A DNA stretch of 64,000 nt from the NCBI GenBank assembly GCA_017446045.1, contig JAFSRP010000012.1, positions 1-64,000 of the forward strand. The letters are read 5' to 3'. The translations under genes were made by a program, and so were the position numbers. How positions within the stretch are numbered: the stretch's first letter is position 1; each line of letters begins with the position of its first letter. Source of the DNA: Lachnospiraceae bacterium. Lineage in GTDB: Bacteria > Bacillota > Clostridia > Lachnospirales > Lachnospiraceae. Shown one piece after another: positions 26,362 through 35,181 of this stretch. The notes beneath the pieces are model-generated. The model saw only the letters and a program-made list of their open reading frames with translations. It was not told where the DNA came from and searched no databases.

Positions 26362-27393
26362 ATGGCTAAGATCATTACCATGGGCGAGATCATGCTCCGC
26401 CTTTCCACACCCAATAACGAGCGTATTATCCAGGCAGATGAGTTCGATGTCTGCTATGGCGGAGGTGAGGCCAATGTCGCCTGTACCTGTGCCAATTACG
26501 GACTTGAGACCGAGTTTGTGACGGCGGTCCCGGATAATCCGATCGGGGAAGCCGCTGTTGCGGAACTTCGCAAATACAATATCGGAACCCATTACATTTC
26601 CCGCAGGGGAAAGCGGCTTGGGATCTACTTCCTGGAATCCGGCTCCTCCGTTCGCCCCTCCAAGGTAATATATGACAGGGCGGGCAGTTCCATCACTGAG
26701 GCAAAACCGGAACAGTTTGATTTTGACGCGATCTTCAGTGACGCGGATTGGTTCCATTTCACGGGCATTACTCCGGCAGTCTCAGACGATGCGGCAGAGC
26801 TGGTACGCGCGGCCTGTAAGGCGGCAAGGGCAGCCGGCGTGACCGTGAGCTGCGACCTGAATTTCCGCAAAAAGCTCTGGTCTTCGGAAAAAGCGCAGAA
26901 AGTCATGACGGATCTTATGCAGTATGTGGATGTATGTATCGGCAATGAGGAAGATGCGGACAAAGTCCTCGGCTTCAAACCCGCGGGTACGGACGTGACG
27001 AAGGGCAAGCTGGATCTGGGCGGATATGAAGATATTTTCAACCAGATGTGTGACCGGTTTGGTTTCCGCTATGTGGTATCTTCTCTGCGTGAGTCTCATT
27101 CCGCGTCGGATAACGGCTGGTCTGCCTGTATCCTGGACGGAAAAACACGCGAATTCTATCATTCCAAAGCTTACCGGCTCCATCCGATCGTAGACCGTGT
27201 CGGCGGCGGTGACGCTGTTGCCGGCGGCCTTATTACAAGGCTTGCGGAGGGTGCGGATATGAAGGACGCCCTGGAGTTCGCGGTTGCCGGTGCCGCCCTG
27301 AAGGCTACGATCCCCGGCGATTTTAACCATGTGTCCCGTGAAGAAACCATGACGCTCATGGGCGGCGACGGATCGGGAAGAGTACAGAGATGA
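26362..27393 (+). CDS. PfkB-family sugar kinase, probably 2-keto-3-deoxygluconate kinase
   Basis: This 343-residue ribokinase-family protein has an N-terminal substrate motif 'YGGGEANVACTCANYG' and a C-terminal catalytic motif 'DRVGGGDAVAGG', whose Asp is the catalytic base (about residue 285). Its place directly after KDPG aldolase indicates that it phosphorylates 2-keto-3-deoxygluconate to feed that enzyme. AGGAGAG lies upstream. The 3' end is followed after 24 bases by a flavin reductase-rubredoxin gene. Confidence 0.87.
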   Translation: MAKIITMGEIMLRLSTPNNERIIQADEFDVCYGGGEANVACTCANYGLETEFVTAVPDNPIGEAAVAELRKYNIGTHYISRRGKRLGIYFLESGSSVRPSKVIYDRAGSSITEAKPEQFDFDAIFSDADWFHFTGITPAVSDDAAELVRAACKAARAAGVTVSCDLNFRKKLWSSEKAQKVMTDLMQYVDVCIGNEEDADKVLGFKPAGTDVTKGKLDLGGYEDIFNQMCDRFGFRYVVSSLRESHSASDNGWSACILDGKTREFYHSKAYRLHPIVDRVGGGDAVAGGLITRLAEGADMKDALEFAVAGAALKATIPGDFNHVSREETMTLMGGDGSGRVQR

Positions 27394-27417
27394 TTTACCC
27401 CGGAGAAAGGAGACCAT

Positions 27418-28041
27418 ATGGACAAAAAGGCAATGTATAAACTGTCTTACGGCCTCTTTGTCGTGACATCGGAGCTTGACGGCAGATTCAACGGATGCAT
27501 CAGCAATACCGCGATGCAGGTCACGACAGAACCGAACCAGATCGTCATCGCGATCAATAAGACAAATCTGACGCATGATTATATGCTGGCTTCTAATAAG
27601 TTCAATGTATCCATTCTCAGCCAGGATGCCGACTTTTCATTGTTCCGGCATTTCGGCTTTCAGTCGGGACGAGATGTGGATAAATTCGCGGACTTTCATG
27701 ATTACAGGAGATCAGGCAACGGTCTGCCCTACATTACGAGCGGTACCAACGCCTGGATGAGCTGCTGGGTCGACCGGACAGTCGATCTGGGCACGCACAC
27801 TCTCTTTATTGCGATGGTCACGGATGCGGAGGTGCTTTCGAAAACTCCGTCATGCACGTATGAGTACTATCTGACCGACATCAAGCCAAAGCCGCAGAAA
27901 ACGGGATCCGCATCGCAGGGGAAGACCATCTGGCGCTGCCGGATCTGCGGATATGAGTATGAGGGGGAGGAACTGCCTGCAGATTTTATCTGCCCGATCT
28001 GCAAGCATCCTGCCAGTGATTTTGAAAAGGTGATCGTGTAA
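27418..28041 (+). CDS. flavin reductase fused to rubredoxin (high-molecular-weight rubredoxin type)
   Basis: Residues 1 to ~155 of this 207-residue protein are an FMN-binding flavin reductase domain ('SYGLFVVTSELDGRFNGCISNTAMQV', a flavoredoxin pattern, across residues 9-34). Residues ~163-207 are a rubredoxin with paired CxxC knuckles, 'CRICGYEY' and 'CPICKHPASDF'. In clostridia such fusions (Hrb) pass electrons from NADH-dependent oxidoreductases to oxygen- or NO-reducing flavodiiron proteins. No flavodiiron gene is adjacent. AAAGGAGA precedes the start, and a terminator follows at 28118. Confidence 0.9.
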   Translation: MDKKAMYKLSYGLFVVTSELDGRFNGCISNTAMQVTTEPNQIVIAINKTNLTHDYMLASNKFNVSILSQDADFSLFRHFGFQSGRDVDKFADFHDYRRSGNGLPYITSGTNAWMSCWVDRTVDLGTHTLFIAMVTDAEVLSKTPSCTYEYYLTDIKPKPQKTGSASQGKTIWRCRICGYEYEGEELPADFICPICKHPASDFEKVIV

Positions 28042-28117
28042 ACAACAGCTGCGCCGAAGACGGTGAGACACAGCCGGATCCGTGCCGGCAGAGCCTGAAA
28101 AAACAGACAAATGAAAA

Positions 28118-28163
28118 GACTGATACGCAGGGATCAAGTAGTCGTTCTGGCGTATCAGTCTTT
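28118..28163. terminator. terminator after the rubredoxin fusion gene
   Basis: GACTGATACGC (28118-28128) pairs perfectly with GCGTATCAGTC (28150-28160), followed by TTT on the plus strand. On the minus strand a CTTTTC run follows, so it may also serve the convergent transporter gene. Confidence 0.8.
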
Positions 28164-28219
28164 ACTGTTTAACCGGTTCTGGTAAGATACAGATGCACTC
28201 GCGGAAGGTGAAGCCGGGT

Positions 28220-29185
28220 CTATTCCCGCGATGCGTCCGCACCCGGCATCTGCGCAAGCAGAACGGCGGTAAAGACCAGCAAGCAGCCGGCAAGTTCTTT
28301 TGGACTGAGGCGTTCATGCAGGATCACCCAGCCGGCGAGTGCCGCGAAAACAGACTCCAGGCTCATGAGCAGCGTTGCTGTCGCGGGTTCGGTGTAGCGC
28401 TGTGCGAGGATCTGCAGCGTATAGGCGACGCCGCTTGACATAATAGCTGTGTAAAGAATAGACCAGCGGGCATTCAAAACGGAAGACAGAAAAACATTCC
28501 ATGAGGCAGAGCCGCCCGGAAGTTCCGTAAGCAGGATAAAGGGAAGAGAGAGTACTGCAACTGTGAAGAACTGTGCCTGAGACATACGCACTCCGTCCAC
28601 CGGCCCTTCATTGAAATGATCGATCACCAGTATGTGAAGGGAGAAGAAAAAGGCGCAGCAAAGCACGAGAAGATCTCCGTGCCCGACGGAAAAGCCTTCT
28701 TTAATACAAAGCAGCCAGAATCCGCCAATGGCGATGATCGCACTGAGCCAGACGACAGGCGGGACCCTTTTTTTCAGGAAAATGCCCAACACCGGAACGA
28801 TCACTATATAGAGCGCTGTGACGAAACCTGCCTTACCCGCTGTGGTCATGCTGATACCGTACTGTTGGAAGGAACTGGCGATAAACAGGAATACGCCGCA
28901 GAAAATGCCATTACGGCGCGAGGTATGATCGATCGTTCGGTAAGCGGATCCTTCATTGTTTTCCGAATTGATCCCGTTTTCAGCATAAGAAACAGTACCG
29001 TTTCTTTTCATCCGGTCAAAAGCGGCGATCACAGGAAATAATACGAATCCTGCAATGAGGTTGCGTACACCGTTGTATGTAAAGGGACCGACATGGTCCA
29101 TGCCGGTGCTCTGTGCCACAAAGGCCGTTCCCCAGATCAGGGCGGTCAGCAGCAGCATCAGATTTCCTTTCATTCTTCGTGTCAC
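28220..29185 (-). CDS. DMT-superfamily (EamA) transporter
   Basis: This 321-residue membrane protein has ten hydrophobic segments in two EamA repeats ('LMLLLTALIWGTAFVAQ' near the N-terminus; 'ATLLMSLESVFAALAGWVILHERL' near residue 290). The family exports metabolites or drugs, and the substrate cannot be inferred. The start is GTG at 29185, with AGGGAGAAGG upstream. A hydrophilic loop of ~25 residues after the second helix is longer than usual. Confidence 0.88.
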   Translation of the reverse strand: MTRRMKGNLMLLLTALIWGTAFVAQSTGMDHVGPFTYNGVRNLIAGFVLFPVIAAFDRMKRNGTVSYAENGINSENNEGSAYRTIDHTSRRNGIFCGVFLFIASSFQQYGISMTTAGKAGFVTALYIVIVPVLGIFLKKRVPPVVWLSAIIAIGGFWLLCIKEGFSVGHGDLLVLCCAFFFSLHILVIDHFNEGPVDGVRMSQAQFFTVAVLSLPFILLTELPGGSASWNVFLSSVLNARWSILYTAIMSSGVAYTLQILAQRYTEPATATLLMSLESVFAALAGWVILHERLSPKELAGCLLVFTAVLLAQMPGADASRE

Positions 29186-29526
29186 AGATCCTTCTCCCTA
29201 CAGAAACTTTCATCTATACAGATATGTTGTTTATATCACAACAGCCATGACGTGCGCAAGGTATCAGGCTGACTGGATGTTGATGTCACGGTTGTCTGGG
29301 AAAATAATTACAACTAAAATTATTTGCATGCAAATATTTGTGCAAAAAATGTACAATATGAAAAACAGACTTGTGATATACTCAATATGTTTCAGAATGC
29401 GGAAATATGTGCTTCCGCTTTTTAAACATGTGATTACCGCAGCTTTCCGGCGTCGGCGGCACACCCTGCCGGATGCGGGAGAGTTACCTTAAAGCAGCAG
29501 TATATTTTAAGAAAGGGGACTATATT
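29186..29526. promoter_or_regulatory. rnf upstream region with a 16-bp palindrome
   Basis: This 340-base gap between the divergent EamA gene and rnfC is AT-rich and holds no gene. Its main feature is a perfect palindrome TATTTGCATGCAAATA at 29321-29336, directly followed by a related ATTTGTGCAAA motif at 29335-29345. That arrangement resembles an operator with a second half-site. A clear -35/-10 pair could not be fixed; TATACT at 29377-29382 is a possible -10 without a good -35. The region probably carries the rnf promoter and its regulator-binding site. Confidence 0.4.
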
Positions 29527-30894
29527 ATGGGCCTTGCGACATTCCGGGGAGGTGTCCATACCTACGAAGGCAAGAACCTGAGCGAGCATTGTGCGATACA
29601 ACCGCTGGAGTTTGACGGTGAGTTTGTATTTCCGATGTCCCAGGGTATCGGCGCACCCTCCAAACCCATTGTGGCCAAGGGCGACTATGTGCTGGCCGGG
29701 CAGAAGATCGCGGAACCGGGCGGATTCATTTCCGCAGTGGTCAATTCTTCTGTTTCCGGTACGGTCAAGGCAGTCGAGCCCAGGCTGACTACCATGGGCA
29801 CAAAGACCATGTCGGTCGTCATTGAGAGTGACGGCAAGTACGAGACTGTGGAAGGGATCGGACAGGAAAGAGATTATACGAAGCTTTCCAAGGACGAGAT
29901 CCGCAGTATCGTCAAAGAAGCAGGTATCGTCGGCATGGGCGGTGCCGGATTCCCGACCCACGTCAAGCTGGCTCCCAAGAGCGACGATGCTATCGAGTAC
30001 GTTATTGCCAATGGTTCCGAGTGTGAGCCTATGCTGACCAATGACCATCGTCTGATGCTCGAAGAGCCGGAACGTATCATAGGCGGCCTGAAGGTCTGCC
30101 TGCAGCTCTTCCCGAATGCAAAGGGCGTGGTCGCGATCGAAAACAATAAACCGGACGCGATCGAGCGTATTCAGAAGGAGATCGGGGATGACCCGAGGAT
30201 CTCCGTGACTGTCATGCGCACCAAGTATCCGGAAGGCGGTGAGCGACAGCTCATTTTTGCCGTGACCGGCCGTCACATCAATTCCACCATGCTTCCTGCT
30301 GACGCAGGCTGCGTGGTCGATAATGTAGCCACACTTGCGGCCATCTACGACGCGGTCGCCAAGAGCACCCCGATCATGGAGAAGGCTATCACGATCACCG
30401 GTGACGCTATGAAGAATCCGGCAAATGTCCGCATCCGGCTGGGTGTCAGCTACGGCAGGATCGCCGAGGCGTTGGGAGGCTACAAGGAGCCTCCGCAGAA
30501 GATCATCTGCGGCGGGCCGATGATGGGCATGGCCCTTTGGAACACTGACGTTCCCGTATGTAAGAATACCTCCGCGCTCTGCGCGTTCCTGAAAGATGAG
30601 GTCACGATCGATCCCGGCACCCATTGTGTGCGCTGCGGACGCTGCGTTGACGCTTGTCCGATCTTCCTGGTCCCGCCGCTCATGGCAAAGGCTGCGGAGC
30701 GCAGGGACATCGCCAAGTTCGAGGAGCTGAACGGAATGGAATGCATCGAATGCGGCACCTGTTCCTACATCTGCCCGGCCAAGCGCCCGCTGACACAGTT
30801 CTTCAAGCAAATGCGCCGTGATGTCATGACCGCGCGCAGAGCAAAACAGGCAGCAGAAGCCGCCAAGAAGGCCGAAGCTGAAAAGAAAGCATAA
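29527..30894 (+). CDS. rnfC: Rnf complex subunit RnfC
   Basis: This 455-residue NADH-binding, iron-sulfur subunit of the ion-translocating ferredoxin:NAD+ oxidoreductase has 'GGVHTYEGK' at the N-terminus. The flavin/NAD-binding Gly-rich loop is 'GIVGMGGAGFPTHVK', and two C-terminal [4Fe-4S] motifs are 'CVRCGRCVDACP' and 'CIECGTCSYICP'. An Ala/Lys-rich tail ends the protein. The start at 29527 follows AAAGGGGA; the frame extends upstream without a ribosome binding site. It is the first gene of rnfCDGEAB and sits at the cytoplasmic membrane face. Confidence 0.96.
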   Translation: MGLATFRGGVHTYEGKNLSEHCAIQPLEFDGEFVFPMSQGIGAPSKPIVAKGDYVLAGQKIAEPGGFISAVVNSSVSGTVKAVEPRLTTMGTKTMSVVIESDGKYETVEGIGQERDYTKLSKDEIRSIVKEAGIVGMGGAGFPTHVKLAPKSDDAIEYVIANGSECEPMLTNDHRLMLEEPERIIGGLKVCLQLFPNAKGVVAIENNKPDAIERIQKEIGDDPRISVTVMRTKYPEGGERQLIFAVTGRHINSTMLPADAGCVVDNVATLAAIYDAVAKSTPIMEKAITITGDAMKNPANVRIRLGVSYGRIAEALGGYKEPPQKIICGGPMMGMALWNTDVPVCKNTSALCAFLKDEVTIDPGTHCVRCGRCVDACPIFLVPPLMAKAAERRDIAKFEELNGMECIECGTCSYICPAKRPLTQFFKQMRRDVMTARRAKQAAEAAKKAEAEKKA

Positions 30895-30908
30895 GGAGGA
30901 GACAGAAT

Positions 30909-31868
30909 ATGGATAACGACATCATTAAGAGCCTTCCCCATGTGTCCTCCTCGCCCCACTTCAGGAGCAATCTGACGACAAGGAGAGAGATGCTCGACGT
31001 CATCATCGCGATGATCCCGATCACTCTCTGGGGTACCTTCCATTTCGGATTTTATAGCCTGCTGGTCGTGATCGCCACCGTGATCACCGCAGTGGCTTCC
31101 GAGTATCTGTATGAGAGACTGATGCATCTTCCGATCACCATTGGTGATCTTTCCGCAGTGGTCACGGGAATGATCCTTTCCCTGAACATGCCGCCGAGCA
31201 TCCCTGTATGGGTCCCGATGATCGGCGCCGTGTTTGCCATCGTGGTGGTCAAGCAGCTTTACGGCGGTCTCGGCCAGAACTTTATCAACCCGGCTATCGC
31301 GGGCAGATGTTTCCTGCATATTTCCTTTGCCGGCCTGATGAACAATTTCTCCTGCGCCAACATCGGTTTTGACGCCATGACCGGCGCGACTCCGCTGGCA
31401 GCGATCCGTGCCGGCACACCGTACAGCTACTGGGATCTGTTTATCGGCAACACCCCGGGCACGATCGGCGAGGTCTCCATCCTCTGCCTTCTGATCGGTA
31501 TCAGTTATATGATCGCGCGCAACATCATTACACCGCGTATACCGGTCACCTATATCGCGACATTCGCGATCTTCATGTTCATTGCGGGCGGGTTCGACTT
31601 TAATTACCTGATCCTGGAACTGCTGTCCGGTTCGATCGTTTTCGGTGCCTGCTTCATGGCCAACGACTACGTTACCAGTCCGGTGACGCACGGAGGACAG
31701 GTGGTCTACGCGGTCTTCCTGGGAGTGATGACGGGCGTTATACGTACCTTCTCGCCTTCAGCGGAGGGCGTTTCCTACGCCATCCTTTTCGGCAACCTGC
31801 TTGTACCGATCATTGAGCGTTACACCATTCCCACGCCGTTCGGAAAGAGAGGTAACAAAAAGGTATGA
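30909..31868 (+). CDS. rnfD: Rnf complex subunit RnfD
   Basis: This 319-residue membrane subunit with about nine helices carries the covalent FMN site in 'DAMTGATPLAAI', where the threonine of GAT would be attached to FMN by phosphodiester. 'FINPAIAGRCFL' and 'MANDYVTSPVTHGGQ' are family hallmarks. It passes electrons within the membrane part of Rnf while ions are pumped. AAGGAGGA lies upstream, and the stop overlaps the start of rnfG by four bases. Confidence 0.96.
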   Translation: MDNDIIKSLPHVSSSPHFRSNLTTRREMLDVIIAMIPITLWGTFHFGFYSLLVVIATVITAVASEYLYERLMHLPITIGDLSAVVTGMILSLNMPPSIPVWVPMIGAVFAIVVVKQLYGGLGQNFINPAIAGRCFLHISFAGLMNNFSCANIGFDAMTGATPLAAIRAGTPYSYWDLFIGNTPGTIGEVSILCLLIGISYMIARNIITPRIPVTYIATFAIFMFIAGGFDFNYLILELLSGSIVFGACFMANDYVTSPVTHGGQVVYAVFLGVMTGVIRTFSPSAEGVSYAILFGNLLVPIIERYTIPTPFGKRGNKKV

Positions 31869-32473
31869 ACAACATCATCAAAGACGCGATCAAACTCTTT
31901 CTGATCACGCTGATCGCCGGTGTTGCGCTCGGCTTCGTGCACGAGCTGACACTCGAACCGATCGCGAAAGCGCAGCAGGAAGCTGCCAATACGACGTATC
32001 GCGAGGTCTTTCCGGAGATGGTTTCCGTCAGCGAGACGGACGAACTGAAAGCGCTGGTGGAGTCTGTACAGGCAGAAGTAGCCGGCTGGGGCTATGGGAA
32101 GGTCAGTATTGACGGTGCCATGGAAGCTCTCGATGCTTCCGGCAACAGGCTCGGCTATATCATCAATGCTTCTTCGAAGGAAGGATACGGCGGTACCGTG
32201 CAGATCTCTACCGGTATCGATGCGAACGGAAAGCTGACAGGTCTCGGTTTCTTAAGCCTCAGCGAGACTCCGGGTCTGGGCATGCGTGCCAAGGAACCGG
32301 CATTCCGTGACCAGTTTGCCGGCAAGGATGCCTCCGGCGATCTCGCACTGATCAAGACGGGCAGTGCCAATGATACCCAGATCGATGCCATCAGTGGCGC
32401 GTCCTACACTTCCGGCGCGGTGACCAACGCCCTGAATGCGGCGATCCGTTTTGCAAATAACTACCTGGGCTGA
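31865..32473 (+). CDS. rnfG: Rnf complex subunit RnfG
   Basis: This 202-residue subunit has one N-terminal helix and a periplasm-side FMN-binding domain. The attachment motif is 'DAISGASYTSGAV' (the last Thr of SGASYT is the expected FMN-linked residue), and 'GYGGTVQISTGID' and 'ETPGLGMRAKEPAF' are typical of RnfG/NqrC. It overlaps the end of rnfD by four bases, which indicates coupled translation. Confidence 0.95.
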   Translation: MNNIIKDAIKLFLITLIAGVALGFVHELTLEPIAKAQQEAANTTYREVFPEMVSVSETDELKALVESVQAEVAGWGYGKVSIDGAMEALDASGNRLGYIINASSKEGYGGTVQISTGIDANGKLTGLGFLSLSETPGLGMRAKEPAFRDQFAGKDASGDLALIKTGSANDTQIDAISGASYTSGAVTNALNAAIRFANNYLG

Positions 32474-32487
32474 GAAAGGAGGACGTC

Positions 32488-33189
32488 ATGAATAAACTAT
32501 CGAACTCCGAAAGAATTTTTAACGGACTCTGGAAAGAGAATCCTCTGTTCGTTCTGATGCTGGGCACCTGCCCGACACTGGCTGTCACTACTTCTGCCTT
32601 CAATGGCATCGGCATGGGCCTGTCCTCCACGGCAGTGCTGGTGTTTTCCAACCTGATCATCGCATTGATGCGCAATGTGATCCCGGACCGTCTCCGTCTT
32701 CCGGCAGAGATCGTCGTCGTGGCTTCCCTGGTCACCGTGGTCGACATGCTGATGGCAGGTTTTACACCGGCGGTCTACAGCGCGTTGGGCATCTACATCC
32801 CGCTGATCGTCGTTAACTGTATCATCCTGGGACGCGCGGAAGCATTTGCCATGAAGAACAATCCGATCATTTCGTTCTTTGACGGACTGGGCATGGGCCT
32901 TGGCTTTACCGTGGCGCTGGTCGCCATCGGCGCTGTCCGTGAGATCATCGGATCCGGTACTCTTTTCGGATTCCACATTCTTCCGGCGAGCTATGTTCCG
33001 TGTTCCATCTTCATCCTGGCGCCGGGTGCATTCTTCGTTTTCGCAGGGCTGACCGCACTGCAGAACAAGCTTAAGATGCCGAGCGCTACCAACGGCGATG
33101 CCCGTCCTCTGGACAGCGAGAGCGGAGAGGCCTGCATGCATAACTGCATGACCTGCGGCATCAAGGGCTGCAGTACCAGAACAAAGTAA
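32488..33189 (+). CDS. rnfE: Rnf complex subunit RnfE with cysteine-rich tail
   Basis: This 233-residue membrane subunit with six helices has the core 'NPLFVLMLGTCPTLAVT' and 'YIPLIVVNCIILGRAEAFA' typical of RnfE/NqrD. The hydrophilic C-terminus carries four cysteines in 'CMHNCMTCGIKGC' (about residues 216-228), which could bind a metal or cluster. Textbook RnfE does not need such a tail, so it is a point to check. AAAGGAGG precedes the start. Confidence 0.93.
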   Translation: MNKLSNSERIFNGLWKENPLFVLMLGTCPTLAVTTSAFNGIGMGLSSTAVLVFSNLIIALMRNVIPDRLRLPAEIVVVASLVTVVDMLMAGFTPAVYSALGIYIPLIVVNCIILGRAEAFAMKNNPIISFFDGLGMGLGFTVALVAIGAVREIIGSGTLFGFHILPASYVPCSIFILAPGAFFVFAGLTALQNKLKMPSATNGDARPLDSESGEACMHNCMTCGIKGCSTRTK

Positions 33190-33204
33190 GGAGGGGCAGA
33201 GAGT

Positions 33205-33780
33205 ATGAATCTGATTGCAATAGCTATAAGCTCATGTCTCGTCAGCAATGTCGTGCTGAGCCAGTTCCTCGGTATCTGTTCCTTCATCGGTGTTTCTACA
33301 GATATCAAGACCTCTGCCGGTATGGGCGGCGCGGTCGTATTTGTTATTACCATGGCTTCGATCGTTGCCAGCCTGATCTATGACTTTGTCCTGATCCCGT
33401 TCGGCCTCGATTATCTCAAGACCATCGTATTCATTCTGATCATTGCGGCTCTCGTGCAGATCGTCGAAATGTTCATGCATAAGTGTATGCCTGCCCTGTA
33501 CAACGCGCTGGGCATCTATCTTCCGCTGATCACTACCAACTGCGCCGTTCTCGGTGTCGCCATCACGAATGCGCAGAACAGCTACAATTTTGCGGAGTCT
33601 GTCGTCAACGGTTTTGCGACAGCGGTCGGTTATCTGATCGCGATCGTACTGCTGGCTGGTATCCGTGAACAGATCGTGGACAATGATATCCCGCACAGCT
33701 TCCAGGGTGCGCCGATCGTCATTGTAACAGCAGCGATCATGTCGATTGCATTCTTCGGATTTTCCGGACTGATGAATTAA
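33205..33780 (+). CDS. rnfA: Rnf complex subunit RnfA
   Basis: This 191-residue membrane subunit has six helices. 'VLSQFLGICSFIGVS' near residue 20 and 'YLPLITTNCAVLGVAI' near residue 105 are the conserved half-helix segments. The cysteines in them (C26 and C110 region) bind the [2Fe-2S] cluster shared with RnfE in the membrane. GGAGGGG lies upstream. It sits 15 bases after rnfE and 14 bases before rnfB. Confidence 0.96.
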   Translation: MNLIAIAISSCLVSNVVLSQFLGICSFIGVSTDIKTSAGMGGAVVFVITMASIVASLIYDFVLIPFGLDYLKTIVFILIIAALVQIVEMFMHKCMPALYNALGIYLPLITTNCAVLGVAITNAQNSYNFAESVVNGFATAVGYLIAIVLLAGIREQIVDNDIPHSFQGAPIVIVTAAIMSIAFFGFSGLMN

Positions 33781-33794
33781 GGAGGAGAGCCGAA

Positions 33795-34601
33795 ATGAGT
33801 ATAACTGCAATTATCATCGCTGCTGCCGTTATCGCGGTCACCGGTATCATTGTCGGTATCGGTCTGGGATTGTTCGGCGAGAAGTTCAAAGTTGAGGTTG
33901 ATGAGAGGGAAGCGGCCATCCGTGAAGCGCTTCCGGGCAACAACTGCGGCGGCTGCGGATATCCGGGCTGCGACGGCTGTGCCAAGGCGATCAACGAGGG
34001 CAATGCCCCTGTCAATGCCTGTCCTGTAGGACAGAAGCCCTGTTGGGACGCGATCGCGGCTATCCTGGGCGTTACGGCAGGCGAGAGTGAGAAGAAGGTC
34101 GCTTTTGTCAAATGTGCCGGCACCTGCGATAAGGCACCGTCCAGATATGATTATTTCGGATTCGACGACTGCAACGCCATGAGCCCGGTACCCGGTGCCG
34201 GCGACAAGGCCTGCGAGTTCGGATGTCTCGGTCACGGATCCTGCGTGAAGGCCTGCCAGTTCGACGCGATCCACATCGTCAACGGTATTGCGAAAGTCGA
34301 TGAGAGCAAGTGCACCTCCTGCGGCGCCTGCGTCAAGACCTGTCCGCGCAAGCTGATCGAACTTGTTCCGGCTGCTGCTTCGGTCCGCGTCCAGTGCTCC
34401 AACAAGGACAAGGGCAAGGCTGTCATGGATGTCTGCCAGGCCGGCTGTATCGGATGTACGCTCTGCACCAAGCAGTGCCAGTTCGATGCCATCCACATGG
34501 ACGGTAATATTGCCAAGATCGATTACGAGAAATGTACCGGCTGCGGCGCCTGCGCCGAGAAGTGCCCGAAGAAGGTCATTCGCCGTTTCGAGCTGTCGTA
34601 A
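33795..34601 (+). CDS. rnfB: Rnf complex subunit RnfB (polyferredoxin)
   Basis: This 268-residue ferredoxin-like entry subunit has an N-terminal membrane helix, then a four-cysteine site 'NNCGGCGYPGCDGC'. A run of [4Fe-4S] motifs follows: 'CLGHGSCVKACQ', 'CTSCGACVKTCP', 'CIGCTLCTKQCQ' and 'CTGCGACAEKCP'. It takes electrons from reduced ferredoxin and hands them to RnfC and the rest of the complex. It is the last gene of the operon, followed by a terminator at 34636. Confidence 0.96.
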   Translation: MSITAIIIAAAVIAVTGIIVGIGLGLFGEKFKVEVDEREAAIREALPGNNCGGCGYPGCDGCAKAINEGNAPVNACPVGQKPCWDAIAAILGVTAGESEKKVAFVKCAGTCDKAPSRYDYFGFDDCNAMSPVPGAGDKACEFGCLGHGSCVKACQFDAIHIVNGIAKVDESKCTSCGACVKTCPRKLIELVPAAASVRVQCSNKDKGKAVMDVCQAGCIGCTLCTKQCQFDAIHMDGNIAKIDYEKCTGCGACAEKCPKKVIRRFELS

Positions 34602-34635
34602 GATCATCAGCATCGCATACATCTTTTACTACAAG

Positions 34636-34665
34636 GAAGCCGCCCCAAAAGGGCGGCTTCTTATT
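34636..34665 (+). terminator. terminator of the rnf operon
   Basis: GAAGCCGCCC (34636-34645) pairs with GGGCGGCTTC (34651-34660) around a CAAAA loop, followed by TTATT. It separates the rnf operon from the A-rich region downstream. Confidence 0.85.
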
Positions 34666-34763
34666 ATCGTATTCATTCGCATTGATTAGGTTAAAAACGA
34701 AAGTCAATACATAATTCGTTATGTTTGCCAAAAAATACAATCTATCTTTGTTATATCTGTACA

Positions 34764-34792
34764 TTGTATTTTTACATGCACAATGGTATGAT
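34764..34792 (+). promoter_or_regulatory. promoter of the A-rich non-coding transcript
   Basis: TTGTAT (34764-34769) and TATGAT (34787-34792) are exactly 17 bases apart. No plus-strand gene starts within 900 bases, so the likely product is the RNA described next. Confidence 0.55.
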
Positions 34793-35081
34793 ATAGGCAA
34801 CTCAAGAGAAGCTAATAAAACTTCACAGTTATCGTCAGTGTTACTCAACGGATAGCACCTTCATCAAAGGAACAGAAGAGAATAAAAAGCTGATCAAGAG
34901 GGAGAAAACTGAATAGCTATACAGTACGACAAGACCACATGATAATCTGAGCCGGAGAATTGAGGCGAGATCAAAAGAAAGGAAACGAAGTTATTATAAG
35001 ATAGTCGGAAACCAAAGACATAAGGCAGCCGGTTTATCGAAAGATCAGATCTTAAAAGAAAAATGATCATCTTAATCAAAA

Positions 35082-35181
35082 TCCTTAAGAAAGACAGAGA
35101 TTAAAGATTCGGAGTCCTTAAGAAAGACAAAGATATAAAGATCAGGATCCTTGAAAAAGATAAAGATCAAATAGATCGAAA
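35082..35181 (+). repeat. three imperfect 33-34-base tandem repeats
   Basis: Units begin at 35082, 35115 and 35148, each starting TCCTT(A/G)A(G/A)AAAGA and continuing with AAAGAT-rich sequence. The first two share their first 15 bases exactly. A fourth, weaker unit starts near 35182 (TCTTAAAAGATCAG). There are no spacers, so this is not a CRISPR array. Confidence 0.6.

Noticed and set aside
29434..30810. A 458-codon minus-strand frame opposite rnfC
   Set aside because: It is a shadow of a certain gene, has no ribosome binding site and shows low-complexity translation.
35082..35181. CRISPR array
   Set aside because: The 33-base units are directly adjacent without unique spacers, and no cas gene is present.
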